DNA from: Acidobacteriota bacterium | GTDB lineage: Bacteria; Acidobacteriota; Blastocatellia; Pyrinomonadales; Pyrinomonadaceae | Assembly: GCA_019639195.1 (NCBI GenBank) | Contig: JAHBSI010000005.1 | Location: 217,603 to 281,602 of the forward strand | Reading direction: 5' to 3' | Length of the DNA stretch: 64,000 bases | Part shown: piece after piece, positions 1-9,766 of the stretch | How the letters are laid out: each line of letters begins with the position of its first letter | Numbering within the stretch: the stretch's first letter is position 1 | Made by a program: the position numbers and the translations under genes | Notes under the pieces: model-generated | The model's input: only the letters and a program-made list of their open reading frames with translations | Told to the model about the DNA's origin: nothing | The model's database searches: none

Positions 1-458
1 ATCCATGCCGGGATATTATCTGCATCAAGCTTAATTGCCTTGTTGAGGACGTCTTCGGCCTCACCCTGTATTGCATTTGCATCAGAACCGTTTGCCGAAG
101 CCGTTTTGAACTTCCTAACAAGGAGATCGCCCAAGGCCGTGAGCGGCAGCGACCAATCGGGCCGTGAGTTTACGGCATTTCGGAAAGCCTCTTCCGCCTC
201 GGCCGGCTTTTTTAAGGAAAGATATGCGGAACCGATCTGATATTCGGCCTCGGGGAGGCCGGGGGCAGCTTCGAGCACCTTCTTGTATAGCTCGATCGCT
301 TTCTCGTAATCACCTTTTTCGTGCACGTCCTGAGCTGAACGGAACATTCCGGCGATGTCCGGTTCGTCACCGGTCTGTGAAAATACAGACGCAGCGGATA
401 CCAGCAAGATCAGGAAAATAATACCGAGATTGGCCTTCATATTAGAAGTAAGACGCAT
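1..458 (-). CDS. TPR-repeat secreted/lipid-anchored protein, partial
   Basis: A reading frame on the minus strand enters from the left edge and begins at ATG 458 (or ATG 440, which would place the hydrophobic signal segment IIFLILLVSAASVFS directly after MKANLG). After the signal peptide the translation shows tetratricopeptide helices, for example HEKGDYEKAIELYKKVLE followed by EAEYQIGSAYLSLKKPAEAE, with the usual small/large residue spacing of TPRs. The 3' part lies outside the window. TPR proteins of this type serve as periplasmic protein-interaction scaffolds; no specific partner can be named. It diverges from larE. Confidence 0.75.
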   Translation of the reverse strand, partial: MRLTSNMKANLGIIFLILLVSAASVFSQTGDEPDIAGMFRSAQDVHEKGDYEKAIELYKKVLEAAPGLPEAEYQIGSAYLSLKKPAEAEEAFRNAVNSRPDWSLPLTALGDLLVRKFKTASANGSDANAIQGEAEDVLNKAIKLDADNIPAW

Positions 459-565
459 TGTATCACTCGCTGAGATCTCCGCGTTCATTTTCGCTTCAAG
501 TGTTTGCCACCCACGCTTGGGCTAAGTTATTATTTTAGTTCGATTTGAGCGGAGCTTTGTTCCCA

Positions 566-1423
566 ATGATCGCCTTACCGGAAATTACCGCTGCGGCCGC
601 CGCCAAACTAACAACGGCCGAAAAAGAACGCCGCCTGCGTTCTCTGATGCGCAAACTTCAACGAGTGTTGGTCGCATACTCTGGTGGTGTCGATAGTTCT
701 TACCTCGCAAGGATCGCGACGGACGAACTTGGCGAGGATGCTATTTGCGCCATCGGACTATCGCCCAGCGTTTCAGAATTTCAGAGAGACAACGCAATTC
801 GGATCGCGAAGGCGAACGGTTTCAATCTCCGAACACTCGATACTTTTGAGTTGGCCGATGCGGACTATCGCGCCAATAAAGGCGACAGATGTTATTTCTG
901 CAAGACCGAACTCTATTCAAAACTCGAAACAATTGCAAAAGATACGAACTGTGCGGTCCTGGACGGGACGAATGCGGACGATATTGGCGACCATCGGCCC
1001 GGAAGGGTCGCGGCGGCCGAACACAATGTGCAGAGTCCGCTTGCAGACCTTGGATTTACAAAGAGCGATATCAGGGAGTTGAGCAAGGCCGCTGGTTTGG
1101 AAACGTGGGACCAGCCGGCGAGTCCGTGTCTTTCGTCGCGTGTGGCTGTTGGCGTTCCCGTCACGCTTGAAAGGCTTTCCCGTATTGAGCGGGCGGAGAT
1201 CGTCTTGCGCTCATTGGGTTTTCGCGAATTCCGTGTTCGTGTTCACGATCAGCTCGCAAGGGTTGAGATCTCGCCGGATGAACTTCCGATGGCGTTGAAT
1301 GCTGCGACGGCGGCGCAGATCGCTTGCAAATTAAAGGAAATAGGTTTTAAGTTTGTGACACTCGACCTCGAAGGATTTCGTTCGGGTTCGCTTAATGTCG
1401 TGAACGATACAATAGCGAAGTAA
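566..1423 (+). CDS. larE: ATP-dependent sacrificial sulfur transferase LarE
   Basis: LarE adenylates and sulfurates the pyridinium dicarboxylate precursor of the nickel-pincer nucleotide cofactor of lactate racemase-type enzymes. The N-terminal PP-loop is clear (VAYSGGVDSSYLAR), and the conserved PCLSSRV segment holds the cysteine that donates its sulfur in the Lactobacillus enzyme. A second cysteine pair is in CYFCKTELY. Length is normal for the family. I chose ATG 566 because GCGGAG sits about 11 bases upstream; an in-frame TTG at 545 would add seven residues. No larA, larB or larC is in the window, so the client enzyme must be encoded elsewhere. It is followed 24 bases later by glutamate dehydrogenase. 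Confidence 0.85.
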   Translation: MIALPEITAAAAAKLTTAEKERRLRSLMRKLQRVLVAYSGGVDSSYLARIATDELGEDAICAIGLSPSVSEFQRDNAIRIAKANGFNLRTLDTFELADADYRANKGDRCYFCKTELYSKLETIAKDTNCAVLDGTNADDIGDHRPGRVAAAEHNVQSPLADLGFTKSDIRELSKAAGLETWDQPASPCLSSRVAVGVPVTLERLSRIERAEIVLRSLGFREFRVRVHDQLARVEISPDELPMALNAATAAQIACKLKEIGFKFVTLDLEGFRSGSLNVVNDTIAK

Positions 1424-1447
1424 CTAATTTTGGAGAATCATATAAAA

Positions 1448-2737
1448 ATGGCAAATCCGATGGCCGATGATATGCGGCGTTTTAAGGGCAGCGATGAGAA
1501 GAACCCGTTCGAGGCAATGAGCGAGCGTTTCGATCGTGCTGCGAAACTCCTGGGGCTGGAAGACGATCTTTATGCTGTGATGCGTGTTCCGAGCAGGGAG
1601 ATCAAGGTCTATGTGCCTGTCCGAATGGACGATGGCCACATCCAGGTTTTCGAAGGGTTTCGCGTTCAGCACAATTTTGCCCGCGGCCCGGCAAAAGGCG
1701 GTATTCGCTACGCTCCGGACGTCAACATCGACGAAGTTAAGGCACTGTCAGCGTGGATGACATGGAAATGCGCGGTCGTTAACGTGCCTTTTGGCGGCGG
1801 TAAGGGCGGCATCGTTTGCGATCCGCGGCAAATGTCGATCGGCGAACTTGAACGCTTGACGCGACGCTATACCGCAGAGCTCATCGACTTCATCGGCCCC
1901 GACAAGGACGTGCCTGCTCCTGATATGAACACGAACGAGCAGACGATGGCGTGGATAATGGACACATATTCGATGCATGCACGCCATACGGTGACCGCGG
2001 TCGTCACAGGAAAGCCTGTCGCGCTCGGCGGCAGTCTTGGACGCCGGGAAGCAACGGGCCGCGGCCTTCTAATTTCGATCGGTGAAGCCATTAAGCGCCA
2101 TAACTTGACGCCGGATAAGACCTCGATCGTCGTTCAGGGTTCAGGCAACGTCGGCGGCCTCGGGGCCCGATTGATGTACGAGGCCGGTTACAAGGTGGTC
2201 GGAATATCGGAGATCGGCGGCGGCATCTACAACCCGAACGGACTCAATATCCCGCACGTTCTCGAATATCTCGAGAAGAACCGCTCATTCGAAGGCTACC
2301 CGGACGTTGAGTATGTCGATAATAAGGAATTGCTTGAGATAGAATGCGACGTTCTTGCCCCTTGCGCCACCGAGAACCAGATCACGTCCGAAAATGCGGA
2401 CAGGATCAAGTGTCGGATCCTTGCTGAGGGAGCAAACGGCCCGACGACTCCAAAGGCGGATAAGATCCTGCATGATAAGGGCATTTTCGTTGTGCCGGAC
2501 ATTCTTGCAAATGCCGGCGGTGTGACGGTCTCGTATTTTGAATGGGTTCAGGATCGGATGGGCTATTTCTGGTCGGAGGAAGAGGTGAATAACCGCCTGG
2601 CCGAGAAAATGGTCGCAAGTTTTAACGAGCTTGTGCACTATTCGGAGAAGCACAATGTGGATTCTCGAACCGCCGCATATATGCTTGCGATCGACCGTGT
2701 GGCATACGACACGCGGATGCGCGGCATTTACGCCTAG
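1448..2737 (+). CDS. gdhA: Glutamate dehydrogenase (Glu/Leu/Phe/Val dehydrogenase family)
   Basis: Reversible oxidative deamination of glutamate to 2-oxoglutarate and ammonia with NAD(P). The family signature around the catalytic lysine is intact ([17 protein letters not shown]), followed by [20 protein letters not shown] and a Rossmann motif [10 protein letters not shown]. About 429 residues, typical of the hexameric small GDH. ATG 1448 is preceded by GGAG at 12 bases; an upstream TTG at 1430 is in frame but would put this Shine-Dalgarno inside the gene. The coenzyme preference cannot be read securely from the sequence. Confidence 0.93.
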   Translation: MANPMADDMRRFKGSDEKNPFEAMSERFDRAAKLLGLEDDLYAVMRVPSREIKVYVPVRMDDGHIQVFEGFRVQHNFARGPAKGGIRYAPDVNIDEVKALSAWMTWKCAVVNVPFGGGKGGIVCDPRQMSIGELERLTRRYTAELIDFIGPDKDVPAPDMNTNEQTMAWIMDTYSMHARHTVTAVVTGKPVALGGSLGRREATGRGLLISIGEAIKRHNLTPDKTSIVVQGSGNVGGLGARLMYEAGYKVVGISEIGGGIYNPNGLNIPHVLEYLEKNRSFEGYPDVEYVDNKELLEIECDVLAPCATENQITSENADRIKCRILAEGANGPTTPKADKILHDKGIFVVPDILANAGGVTVSYFEWVQDRMGYFWSEEEVNNRLAEKMVASFNELVHYSEKHNVDSRTAAYMLAIDRVAYDTRMRGIYA

Positions 2738-3029
2738 CGGGCTGAGACCGCAAAGTGTTAAAAACGCTTGATTTTACGAGCCAGTTGGGTTAGTGTTTTA
2801 TCGGGAGATTATTGTCAGGCGGTTTGTCCGCTCGTTGACTTTGCGCGTTACTCCCGTTTAAATTGCTAGTATTGGGATTAGCTTTTTCGACTAATTGTTG
2901 GACAGCTTGGACTTTGCCTACTTGGAAAGCCCAACCGGCTGTGTAATAATGCAAGTTGTTTTTTTGAGACTTAACTGGCTGGAGGCAGCCACCTTTTTGA
3001 CTTTCAATTTTTTTCGGCGGAGGAATGTG

Positions 3030-5441
3030 ATGAAACTCGCTAAGAAGGCGTACTTGAGTACGCTCGTTATTTTGACACTCGTATTCGCGGCCATGGCGCA
3101 GGATAAACACCAGCGTCCGGACAGCGATCCGAGAAACACTGCACCTACGGTCGGCACCGGCGGTGCTGTCGGCGGCCCTACCGGACTGTTTACGGTCTAT
3201 GATGGGCAGAATCTCCGAAAGGGTGAATTCACCTTCTCGGCGGCCGTCAGCAACTATGACCGCGATCCGGGTGATGTTGATATTACGGACGTGCCGTTGA
3301 GCTTTCAGGTTGGTTTGACCGACCGCATTGAGCTCTTCTTCTCGACCGACCTTTACAAGGGTATCAAGGTGAATTCACCGCGAAACCTTTCTGGCTTTTA
3401 TCTGCCGAACTCGAAGGTTGTGATCAATGGTGTGTGGACCCAGGCTCCGGCGATCGTTATGTCGCCGGGAACGAGCCCGTATGGTGCGGTATATCGCCCA
3501 GCAGGAGCTCCGTTCGTTCAGTTCCCGTATTTCGGCGGCAACGCCGGCACGTATGGCCTGACCCCGCCGGCCTACTCGGGACCTGTCTTCGGATTCCCGG
3601 CAGGCACTAATGCACTTCTCGGCGGCGCAAGCGGAAGCAACTTCCGCGGCATCGGTTCGGTTTACGGCAGCATCTTGCCGGGCCTCGTTCTGAGCACCGC
3701 AAACATCATTGGGCCAACGGGTGCACCGCAGGGAACAGTTCCTGCAGTGTTCACGCTTGCTCCGTCGTATTTGCCTGATGCTCCGTTCATCAACCGCACC
3801 TATGGCGAAAGTGCTTTCAACCAGTTCACCTTTGGCGGCAAGTTCCGCTTTACGAGCGTTGACAATCCGATCGGACTCGGCCTCGTTGCTTCGTACACGT
3901 GGTGGACCGATCATGCAAGTGATATGGCGGGCTTCAACCAGATGCAGCGTGGTGCAGGCCCGGGCGGAAATCGCGGTGATATCGCGGTTACCTTCGTGGC
4001 AGATGCTCGCGTAGCAAAATGGGCGAACCTCTCAGCGAACATCGGTTATAACTGGACGTCGTCCGTCAAGGGTGATTTCCCGGGCGGCTCTTCTACGCTG
4101 CTTGATCGTCCGGATGAAGTTCAGGCCGGTATCGGTGCTGATTTCCCGGTCAACAAGTGGTTCCAGCCGATCGTTGAGTTCCGTGCCACCCGCTACATCG
4201 GCGGCCGCACGCCTAACGCCTTCGAGAACCATCCGATGGACGGTATCGCAGGCGCTCGCGTGTTCTTTACTCGCTGGGCAGGTATGAGCTTTGCTTATCG
4301 CTACAACTTCAACCAGCAGGATTCAGATTGGTTCGACAAGGACAAGAGCTTTAGTGCCCGTGTCACGAATCCTTGTGCGTTTATCGCCACGGGCGGAGGT
4401 TGTGTGCCTCAGACCTACACGTCCACTTGGAAGGGCGTTCCTCCGGGATTCCGTGAATCGGGCGACCCGCACGGCTACATCTTCCAGTTCTTTGTTGGAC
4501 GCCGTAATGAGCGTGCGACGGAAAAGGTTAACCTGGCTCCCAACATCAACAGCGTGACACTGAGCGACAACGTCATCACCATCGGCTGCCAGCCTGGCTA
4601 TAAGTCGGCATCGGGCGCTTGCGATGACAGCCGTTCGATCAGCGTTGCTACGAATGCGACGGATCCTGAGAACGATCCTCTCGTTTACAACTACACCGTT
4701 TCGGGCGGACGTATCGTCGGCTCCGGTGCAAATGTTACGTGGGACCTCTCGGGTGTCGAGAAGGGAACCTACACGATCACGACGGGTGTTGACGACGGCT
4801 GCGGAGTTTGCGGCAAGACCGACACCAAGACGATCGAGATCAAGGAATGCGCAGACTGCGTCAAGATCTGTGATTGCCCGAGCGTTTCGGTTAGCGGCCC
4901 TGCCGGTATCACGAACCCCGGACAGCAGATGACCTTTACTGCAAACGTCAGCGGCGGTGCTAACGTAACCTACAACTGGACGGTAACGGCTGGTACGATA
5001 TCGAGCGGTCAGGGTACGTCCAGCATCACGGTCGATACGACGCCTGAGATGGCAAATTCGTCCGTCACCGCGACTGTGGAGATCGGTGGACTTGGCGAAA
5101 ACTGCCAGTGCCCGAACACCGCAAGTGAAACTGCCGGTATCTCCCCTAAGCCCCAGTCGAATCTCGTTGATGAATTCGGCAAGCAGAAAGATGATGAGGT
5201 CAAGGCTCGCGTTGACAACTTCTATATCCAGTTGAACAACGACCCGACCGCGACCGGTTACATCATCAATTACGGAACGCCTGCTCAGATGCGTCATCGC
5301 AGAGCACAGATCATGAAGGCGATCAACTTCCGCAAATACGACAAGAACCGTGTGGTCTTTGTTGACGGCGGCGACAACGGACAGGGTGAATATACCAAGT
5401 TCTGGGTACGTCCTGCCGGTGCGGATGAACCGACTCCGTAA
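3030..5441 (+). CDS. Large outer-membrane protein with PKD-like domains and a C-terminal FVDGG domain
   Basis: Start at ATG 3030, with GGCGGAGG six bases upstream; the signal peptide ends at FAAMAQ. Residues roughly 35-460 alternate short amphipathic strands rich in Gly, Phe and Tyr, as in outer-membrane beta barrels. Two PKD/Ig-like repeats follow (NATDPENDPLVYNYTVSGG and ANVSGGANVTYNWTVTAG), separated by a cysteine-rich linker (CADCVKICDC). The last ~90 residues form a compact domain ending RVVFVDGG...FWVRPAG. That domain recurs in the TonB-like protein at 45112-45924. A strong terminator follows at 5479-5517. The function is unknown; a structural or adhesive envelope role is inferred. No canonical OmpA peptidoglycan-binding motif was seen. 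Confidence 0.75.
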   Translation: MKLAKKAYLSTLVILTLVFAAMAQDKHQRPDSDPRNTAPTVGTGGAVGGPTGLFTVYDGQNLRKGEFTFSAAVSNYDRDPGDVDITDVPLSFQVGLTDRIELFFSTDLYKGIKVNSPRNLSGFYLPNSKVVINGVWTQAPAIVMSPGTSPYGAVYRPAGAPFVQFPYFGGNAGTYGLTPPAYSGPVFGFPAGTNALLGGASGSNFRGIGSVYGSILPGLVLSTANIIGPTGAPQGTVPAVFTLAPSYLPDAPFINRTYGESAFNQFTFGGKFRFTSVDNPIGLGLVASYTWWTDHASDMAGFNQMQRGAGPGGNRGDIAVTFVADARVAKWANLSANIGYNWTSSVKGDFPGGSSTLLDRPDEVQAGIGADFPVNKWFQPIVEFRATRYIGGRTPNAFENHPMDGIAGARVFFTRWAGMSFAYRYNFNQQDSDWFDKDKSFSARVTNPCAFIATGGGCVPQTYTSTWKGVPPGFRESGDPHGYIFQFFVGRRNERATEKVNLAPNINSVTLSDNVITIGCQPGYKSASGACDDSRSISVATNATDPENDPLVYNYTVSGGRIVGSGANVTWDLSGVEKGTYTITTGVDDGCGVCGKTDTKTIEIKECADCVKICDCPSVSVSGPAGITNPGQQMTFTANVSGGANVTYNWTVTAGTISSGQGTSSITVDTTPEMANSSVTATVEIGGLGENCQCPNTASETAGISPKPQSNLVDEFGKQKDDEVKARVDNFYIQLNNDPTATGYIINYGTPAQMRHRRAQIMKAINFRKYDKNRVVFVDGGDNGQGEYTKFWVRPAGADEPTP

Positions 5442-5478
5442 CTGCAAGCGATCAGCTTCACCGTAAGGTGAACATTTC

Positions 5479-5517
5479 AAACGGCCGTGGCTTACATCAC
5501 AAGCCACGGCCGTTTTT
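5479..5517 (+). terminator. Rho-independent terminator after the outer-membrane protein gene
   Basis: A perfect 15-bp stem (5479-5493 pairing with 5501-5515) has a 7-base loop and runs into five T residues. It lies 38 bases after the stop codon of the preceding plus-strand gene. Confidence 0.9.
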
Positions 5518-5725
5518 CTCGTTTCCCTGGCTTAAGCGCTTAAAAAAATTTGCCCTGCCGTCGTTCGTTCGTTACAATTAAGCATTGGCACGCGCCATTT
5601 CCGAATTTCTGCAAACGAAGTATGGTCCGTTCGCATCTAGTTTTATGAAAGTTTGCCTTTTTCCGGCAGGCGTTTGATCGAAACGGAGTTTTTCAAGCTG
5701 GTCTCTTGCCCCAAACCAATTACCT

Positions 5726-7978
5726 ATGCCAAAAGTGAGTTTGTTCCATCGTGCGGTCACGCTGTTAGTTATCGTTGCTTTTCTCGGTATCGTGCCGTCA
5801 TTTGCCGATATTGAGATATTGCCAACCGACCCCGATCAGGCGGCTTTTACAAAATGGACGGTCAGCGGTCCTGACGGCGGCGATGTCCGCGTCGTCACGA
5901 TAGATCCGAAAGACAAAGATCGCCTCTATGCAAGCACTCTTGACGGCCAGATATTCACCTCTGCTGACGCCGGTAAGACCTGGCGTCTGCTAGCGAATCT
6001 GAACGAGCCGCAGCTTATTTTGGATGATCTGATCGTGGATTCCCGCGACTCAAAGATGATCTACGCTTCTGGCCACCGGCATAAGGCTCCGGGCGGGTTT
6101 TTTCGCTCGATCGACGGCGGCGTGACGTGGAAAGAGGCAAAGGAACTCCATAAGGCTTCTGTACACTCGCTAGCGCAATCACCGACCGATCCGTCGATAC
6201 TTGTTGCCGGAACAACGGACGGTGCCTGGATGTCGCAGGATTCGGGCGCGACCTGGAAGAAGATCTCTTCGTCAACGATGCCTGTGAATATTGATTCGCT
6301 TGCGATCGATCCGCGAAGCGCGAATACGATCTACGCGGGCACCTGGTGGCGTGCGTACAAGACGACCGATGGCGGTGCGAACTGGAGACTCATCCGCGAC
6401 GGAATGATAGACGATTCCGATGTCTTTGCGATCACGATCAATAAGCGGAATCCCGAGTATATTGTTGCGTCGGCCTGCAGCGGCATTTACGAATCCCAGA
6501 ATGGCGGCGAACGGTGGTCGAAGATCAACGGCATTCCGTCGCAGTCTCGCCGTACGCGCGACATCGTGCAGCATCCGACCAAAGAAGGGACGATATATGC
6601 CGCGACTACCGAGGGCTTCTGGATGAGCGTCAACGGCGGAAAGTCCTGGTCGCTGACAACTCAGCGAAATCTCGAGATCAACTCGATCGCCGTTCATCCG
6701 GACGCACCCGATCGCGTGTTCATCGCAACCAATAACTATGGCGTGATGGTCTCGAACGACGGCGGCAGGAATTTTACGCAGACCAACGGCGATCTGACGA
6801 CGCGTTTCACATACGCGGTCGTGCCGGATCGCGAACGCCCGAACCGCCTCTACGCGGCAACCCGCAACACTGCGACGGGCGGCGGATTCTTTTTCATCAG
6901 CGACAACGACGGTGCTACATGGCGGCCCTCGGCGAGCATTGATGTTAACCGAACCGCACCTTTTGCGATCCTGCAGGACACGGTCGATCCGAACATCATG
7001 TATCTCGGCACAAATACCGGGATCCTTCGGTCAATGGACCGCGGGATGACGTGGAGTCCGCTGCCCGCGGCAAAGGTGCCGGTGAAGGTCGTGCCAAAAT
7101 CCACTCGCTCGCGGAGCCGTTCGAAAAAGACTGTTAAGGCTCCCGCAGCGCCGCCGGCACCGAAAGGACCGGTCCTTATCGCCTCATTGAAGGAGAACGT
7201 CAAGGTCCTCGCATTTACCGAGGACGGTAAGCATGGCATTCTCGCCGGGACGGATTCGGGACTCTATCGAAGCTACGACCTTACGAAAGGCTGGGAGAAG
7301 CTTGATCTCGGACCCGGCGTTAATCAGAATATCTTCGCGATTCATGTTGCTGCCGCACGGCCTGACACCATTTGGGTCGGAACAGCAACATCCGGCGTAA
7401 TGGTTTCGCGTGACGACGGCAAGACATTCGTGAATGCAGGTGGAGCGGTTACCGGTGTTCCTGTGAGTGCGATCGAGACCGATCCGACCCGTCCCGACTA
7501 TATCTATGTCGGTACGACGCAGACCTTTTATCTCAGCCGCGATAACGGCACCACTTGGAAGCGCCGAGGCGGACATCTGCCGCTTGGCAACTTTGCTTCG
7601 ATCCTGATCGACCCGAAGGATCCGAACGAGATCATCATCGGAAGCGCGATCGAATCCGACGGCGGCATATATATTTCAAAGGATGCCGGAGAACAATGGA
7701 AACGTATCGACACCAAGCAAATGGAGCTGCCGAGCAGACGCGTCTGGTCGATGGCGTTCGATCCGCATGATGCGAACCGCATCTATGCAGGTACGCATTC
7801 CTCCGGTGTTTACAAGATCGAGTTGAAGGACCCTGAACCGGCCACCGCGGCCGCTGACGAGCCTTCGGCAAAGCCGCAGTCGGCAGCGATGCCGGTCGTG
7901 GCGAAGGAACCCGCACCGACGCCCAAACGGACAACGATCGTGGTCGGCGAAAGGCCTCGCATCTTGCCGGGACAGTAA
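5726..7978 (+). CDS. Secreted BNR/Asp-box beta-propeller protein (sortilin/YCF48-like)
   Basis: A signal peptide (VTLLVIVAFLGIVPSFA) is followed by at least ten Asp-box repeats of the form S-x-D-x-G-x-T-W, such as SADAGKTWR, SIDGGVTWK, SQDSGATWK, SRDNGTTWK and SKDAGEQWK. These alternate with I-D-P-x-x-P-x-x-I-Y-A-G strands, the arrangement of 10-bladed sortilin-type propellers. A lysine/arginine- and Pro-rich insert (around SRSRSKKTVKAPAAPPAP) separates two propeller halves, and a Pro/Ala-rich tail ends the protein. Such proteins are common in Acidobacteria and often annotated as glycosyl hydrolase-like, but no catalytic residues can be assigned. A terminator follows at 8001. Confidence 0.8.
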   Translation: MPKVSLFHRAVTLLVIVAFLGIVPSFADIEILPTDPDQAAFTKWTVSGPDGGDVRVVTIDPKDKDRLYASTLDGQIFTSADAGKTWRLLANLNEPQLILDDLIVDSRDSKMIYASGHRHKAPGGFFRSIDGGVTWKEAKELHKASVHSLAQSPTDPSILVAGTTDGAWMSQDSGATWKKISSSTMPVNIDSLAIDPRSANTIYAGTWWRAYKTTDGGANWRLIRDGMIDDSDVFAITINKRNPEYIVASACSGIYESQNGGERWSKINGIPSQSRRTRDIVQHPTKEGTIYAATTEGFWMSVNGGKSWSLTTQRNLEINSIAVHPDAPDRVFIATNNYGVMVSNDGGRNFTQTNGDLTTRFTYAVVPDRERPNRLYAATRNTATGGGFFFISDNDGATWRPSASIDVNRTAPFAILQDTVDPNIMYLGTNTGILRSMDRGMTWSPLPAAKVPVKVVPKSTRSRSRSKKTVKAPAAPPAPKGPVLIASLKENVKVLAFTEDGKHGILAGTDSGLYRSYDLTKGWEKLDLGPGVNQNIFAIHVAAARPDTIWVGTATSGVMVSRDDGKTFVNAGGAVTGVPVSAIETDPTRPDYIYVGTTQTFYLSRDNGTTWKRRGGHLPLGNFASILIDPKDPNEIIIGSAIESDGGIYISKDAGEQWKRIDTKQMELPSRRVWSMAFDPHDANRIYAGTHSSGVYKIELKDPEPATAAADEPSAKPQSAAMPVVAKEPAPTPKRTTIVVGERPRILPGQ

Positions 7979-8000
7979 AATTGCCATCTCGAACCTTTCG

Positions 8001-8032
8001 GGCCGCGAGCTTTAACGAGCCGCGGCCTTTTT
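8001..8032 (+). terminator. Rho-independent terminator after the propeller gene
   Basis: GGCCGCG at 8001-8007 pairs with CGCGGCC at 8021-8027 and is followed by five T residues. Confidence 0.75.
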
Positions 8033-8092
8033 CGCGTTTTGAAGTCCCGATTCCAAGTCTCTATAATTTAACTTCAAAGGGAGCTTTATTTT

Positions 8093-9766
8093 TTGACGGA
8101 AGAAAGTGCCTGTCCTTCTCTGGTTGCAAGCGGATCGCTTCGTGTCGAATCGATCCCTTTCTTGCGCATTCCGGGCCAGTCAAAGCTCTTTATTCGATAT
8201 CAAACCGATCGCCCAAGCCTTAAGGAATTCTATCCGAACGCCCCTGAAACGCTCGACGACATCCATTCTTACGCGAAACAGGTCAATGCGGCCTATACAC
8301 TTGATCGCAATGAGGTAGCTGATGCCTTAGCCTCGCTCAATGCGAGCCTTGATGCGGGTGAGCGCGTAGCGGCGGCGATCGATAAGCTCCGAGACGCAAC
8401 CACGGTCGCCGTCTTTACGGGGCAGCAGTCAGGCCTTTTTGGCGGACCGCTCTACACGATCTACAAGGCGTTGACCGCGATAAAGGTGGCTTCAGAACTG
8501 ACCCGCACGGGAACGCCTGCTGTTGCGATGTTCTGGGCGGCGACCGAGGATCACGATTTCGACGAGGTCGCGAGCGTCACGATCGCGGGGCAAACCGAGC
8601 CTGAGCGGCTTGTCTATGCCGATAACGACGAGCGGGAAATACCGGTCGGTGACCGCGTGCTGACGAGCGAGATCGATCGCCTGATAGCCGACCTGGTCCC
8701 GGAACTTGCACAGACCGAGTTTAGCCGCCAGGCCGTAGATCAGCTAAAGGATGCGTGGCGGCCCGGAGAAGGATTTGGCAGGGCGTTCCTTCGGCAGCTT
8801 GCAAAGCTGCTTGGCTGCTTTGAAATGATCTTTGTGGACCCGCAGGATGATGCCCTCAAACGCCTTTCGGGGCCGATTATGGCCCTTGCGGCCCAAAAGG
8901 CACCCGAGATCACCTCTGAGATCCAAAAGCGTGATATTCGCCTCTCAGAGGCCGGGCTCCACCGGCAGGTTCTGGTCGAAGATGACTATTTTCCGCTCTT
9001 TTGGGAAACGGATGACGGCGTGAGGACGCCATTGCGGCTTGTTAAGGATGGCGTAAGGGCACGGTCAACTAGGCGAACGTTCTCGATGGACGAAGTGGTC
9101 CGGGCGATCGAAACGGAACCGCATCGCTTCAGCGCGGGCGTAATGCTGCGGGCCGTGGTGCAGGATTTCTTGTTTCCCACAGCCCTTTACATTGGCGGCG
9201 CTGCTGAGATCGCCTATTTCGCTCAGAGCGGAGCCGTTTACGAAGTTCTCGGTCGTCCCGCGACGCCGATAATTCACCGACAAAGCTTTTCCGTCGTCGA
9301 ACCGCGTCACCAGCGGGCTCTGGATGCCTACGGACTCGCCTTTAGCGACGTTTTTGAGGACCGAGATGCCGTGAAGACGCGGGTCGTAGAGAAGGTGATC
9401 GGACAAGATGCGGCACGCTTGTTTGCCGATGTTGAAGAAGAGATCAATATTGAGCTTCGCCGGCTGGATGAGTATTTTGCGGCGGTCGATCCGACGCTTG
9501 CTGCCAATCTTGCGACGAGAAGACGCAAGATCCTATATCACATCGCAGCCCTTCGAAAAAAGGCATATCAGTCCGAGATCCGACGCAATTCCGACGCGGA
9601 CAGACGGCTTCAGAGGGTATTCGACGAGCTTTATCCGGGTGGGGCACTGCAGGAGCGCACCTTGAACATCACAGGCCTCATTGACCGGTACGGAGTTGAC
9701 GTGATCGATTGGATATATGCGGCCATCGATCTTGATGATAGGGGGCATCGAGTTATCTACCTATGA
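8093..9766 (+). CDS. bshC: Putative cysteine ligase BshC (bacillithiol biosynthesis)
   Basis: BshC adds cysteine to glucosaminyl-malate in the last step of bacillithiol synthesis. Family features are visible: a TGQQSGLFGGPLYTIYKAL segment near residue 110, the FWAATEDHDFDEV motif, and a C-terminal coiled-coil/helical region ending in ERTLNITGLIDRYG. Length (557 aa) is close to the Bacillus protein. The TTG start at 8093 is supported by AAGGGAG about ten bases upstream; no ATG exists near the conserved N-terminus. The last four bases overlap mutL (ATGA), suggesting translational coupling. bshA and bshB are not in the window. Confidence 0.9.
   Translation: MTEESACPSLVASGSLRVESIPFLRIPGQSKLFIRYQTDRPSLKEFYPNAPETLDDIHSYAKQVNAAYTLDRNEVADALASLNASLDAGERVAAAIDKLRDATTVAVFTGQQSGLFGGPLYTIYKALTAIKVASELTRTGTPAVAMFWAATEDHDFDEVASVTIAGQTEPERLVYADNDEREIPVGDRVLTSEIDRLIADLVPELAQTEFSRQAVDQLKDAWRPGEGFGRAFLRQLAKLLGCFEMIFVDPQDDALKRLSGPIMALAAQKAPEITSEIQKRDIRLSEAGLHRQVLVEDDYFPLFWETDDGVRTPLRLVKDGVRARSTRRTFSMDEVVRAIETEPHRFSAGVMLRAVVQDFLFPTALYIGGAAEIAYFAQSGAVYEVLGRPATPIIHRQSFSVVEPRHQRALDAYGLAFSDVFEDRDAVKTRVVEKVIGQDAARLFADVEEEINIELRRLDEYFAAVDPTLAANLATRRRKILYHIAALRKKAYQSEIRRNSDADRRLQRVFDELYPGGALQERTLNITGLIDRYGVDVIDWIYAAIDLDDRGHRVIYL

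Noticed and set aside
2738..3029. A promoter in the gap before the outer-membrane protein gene (TTGGAA 2922-2927, AATAAT 2945-2950)
   Set aside because: The match is weak and several alternatives exist in this AT-rich stretch, so it was left out of the feature list.
4323..5507. A long minus-strand frame opposite the outer-membrane protein gene
   Set aside because: It is antisense to a clear gene, has low-complexity Arg/Asp-rich sequence and no start signal.
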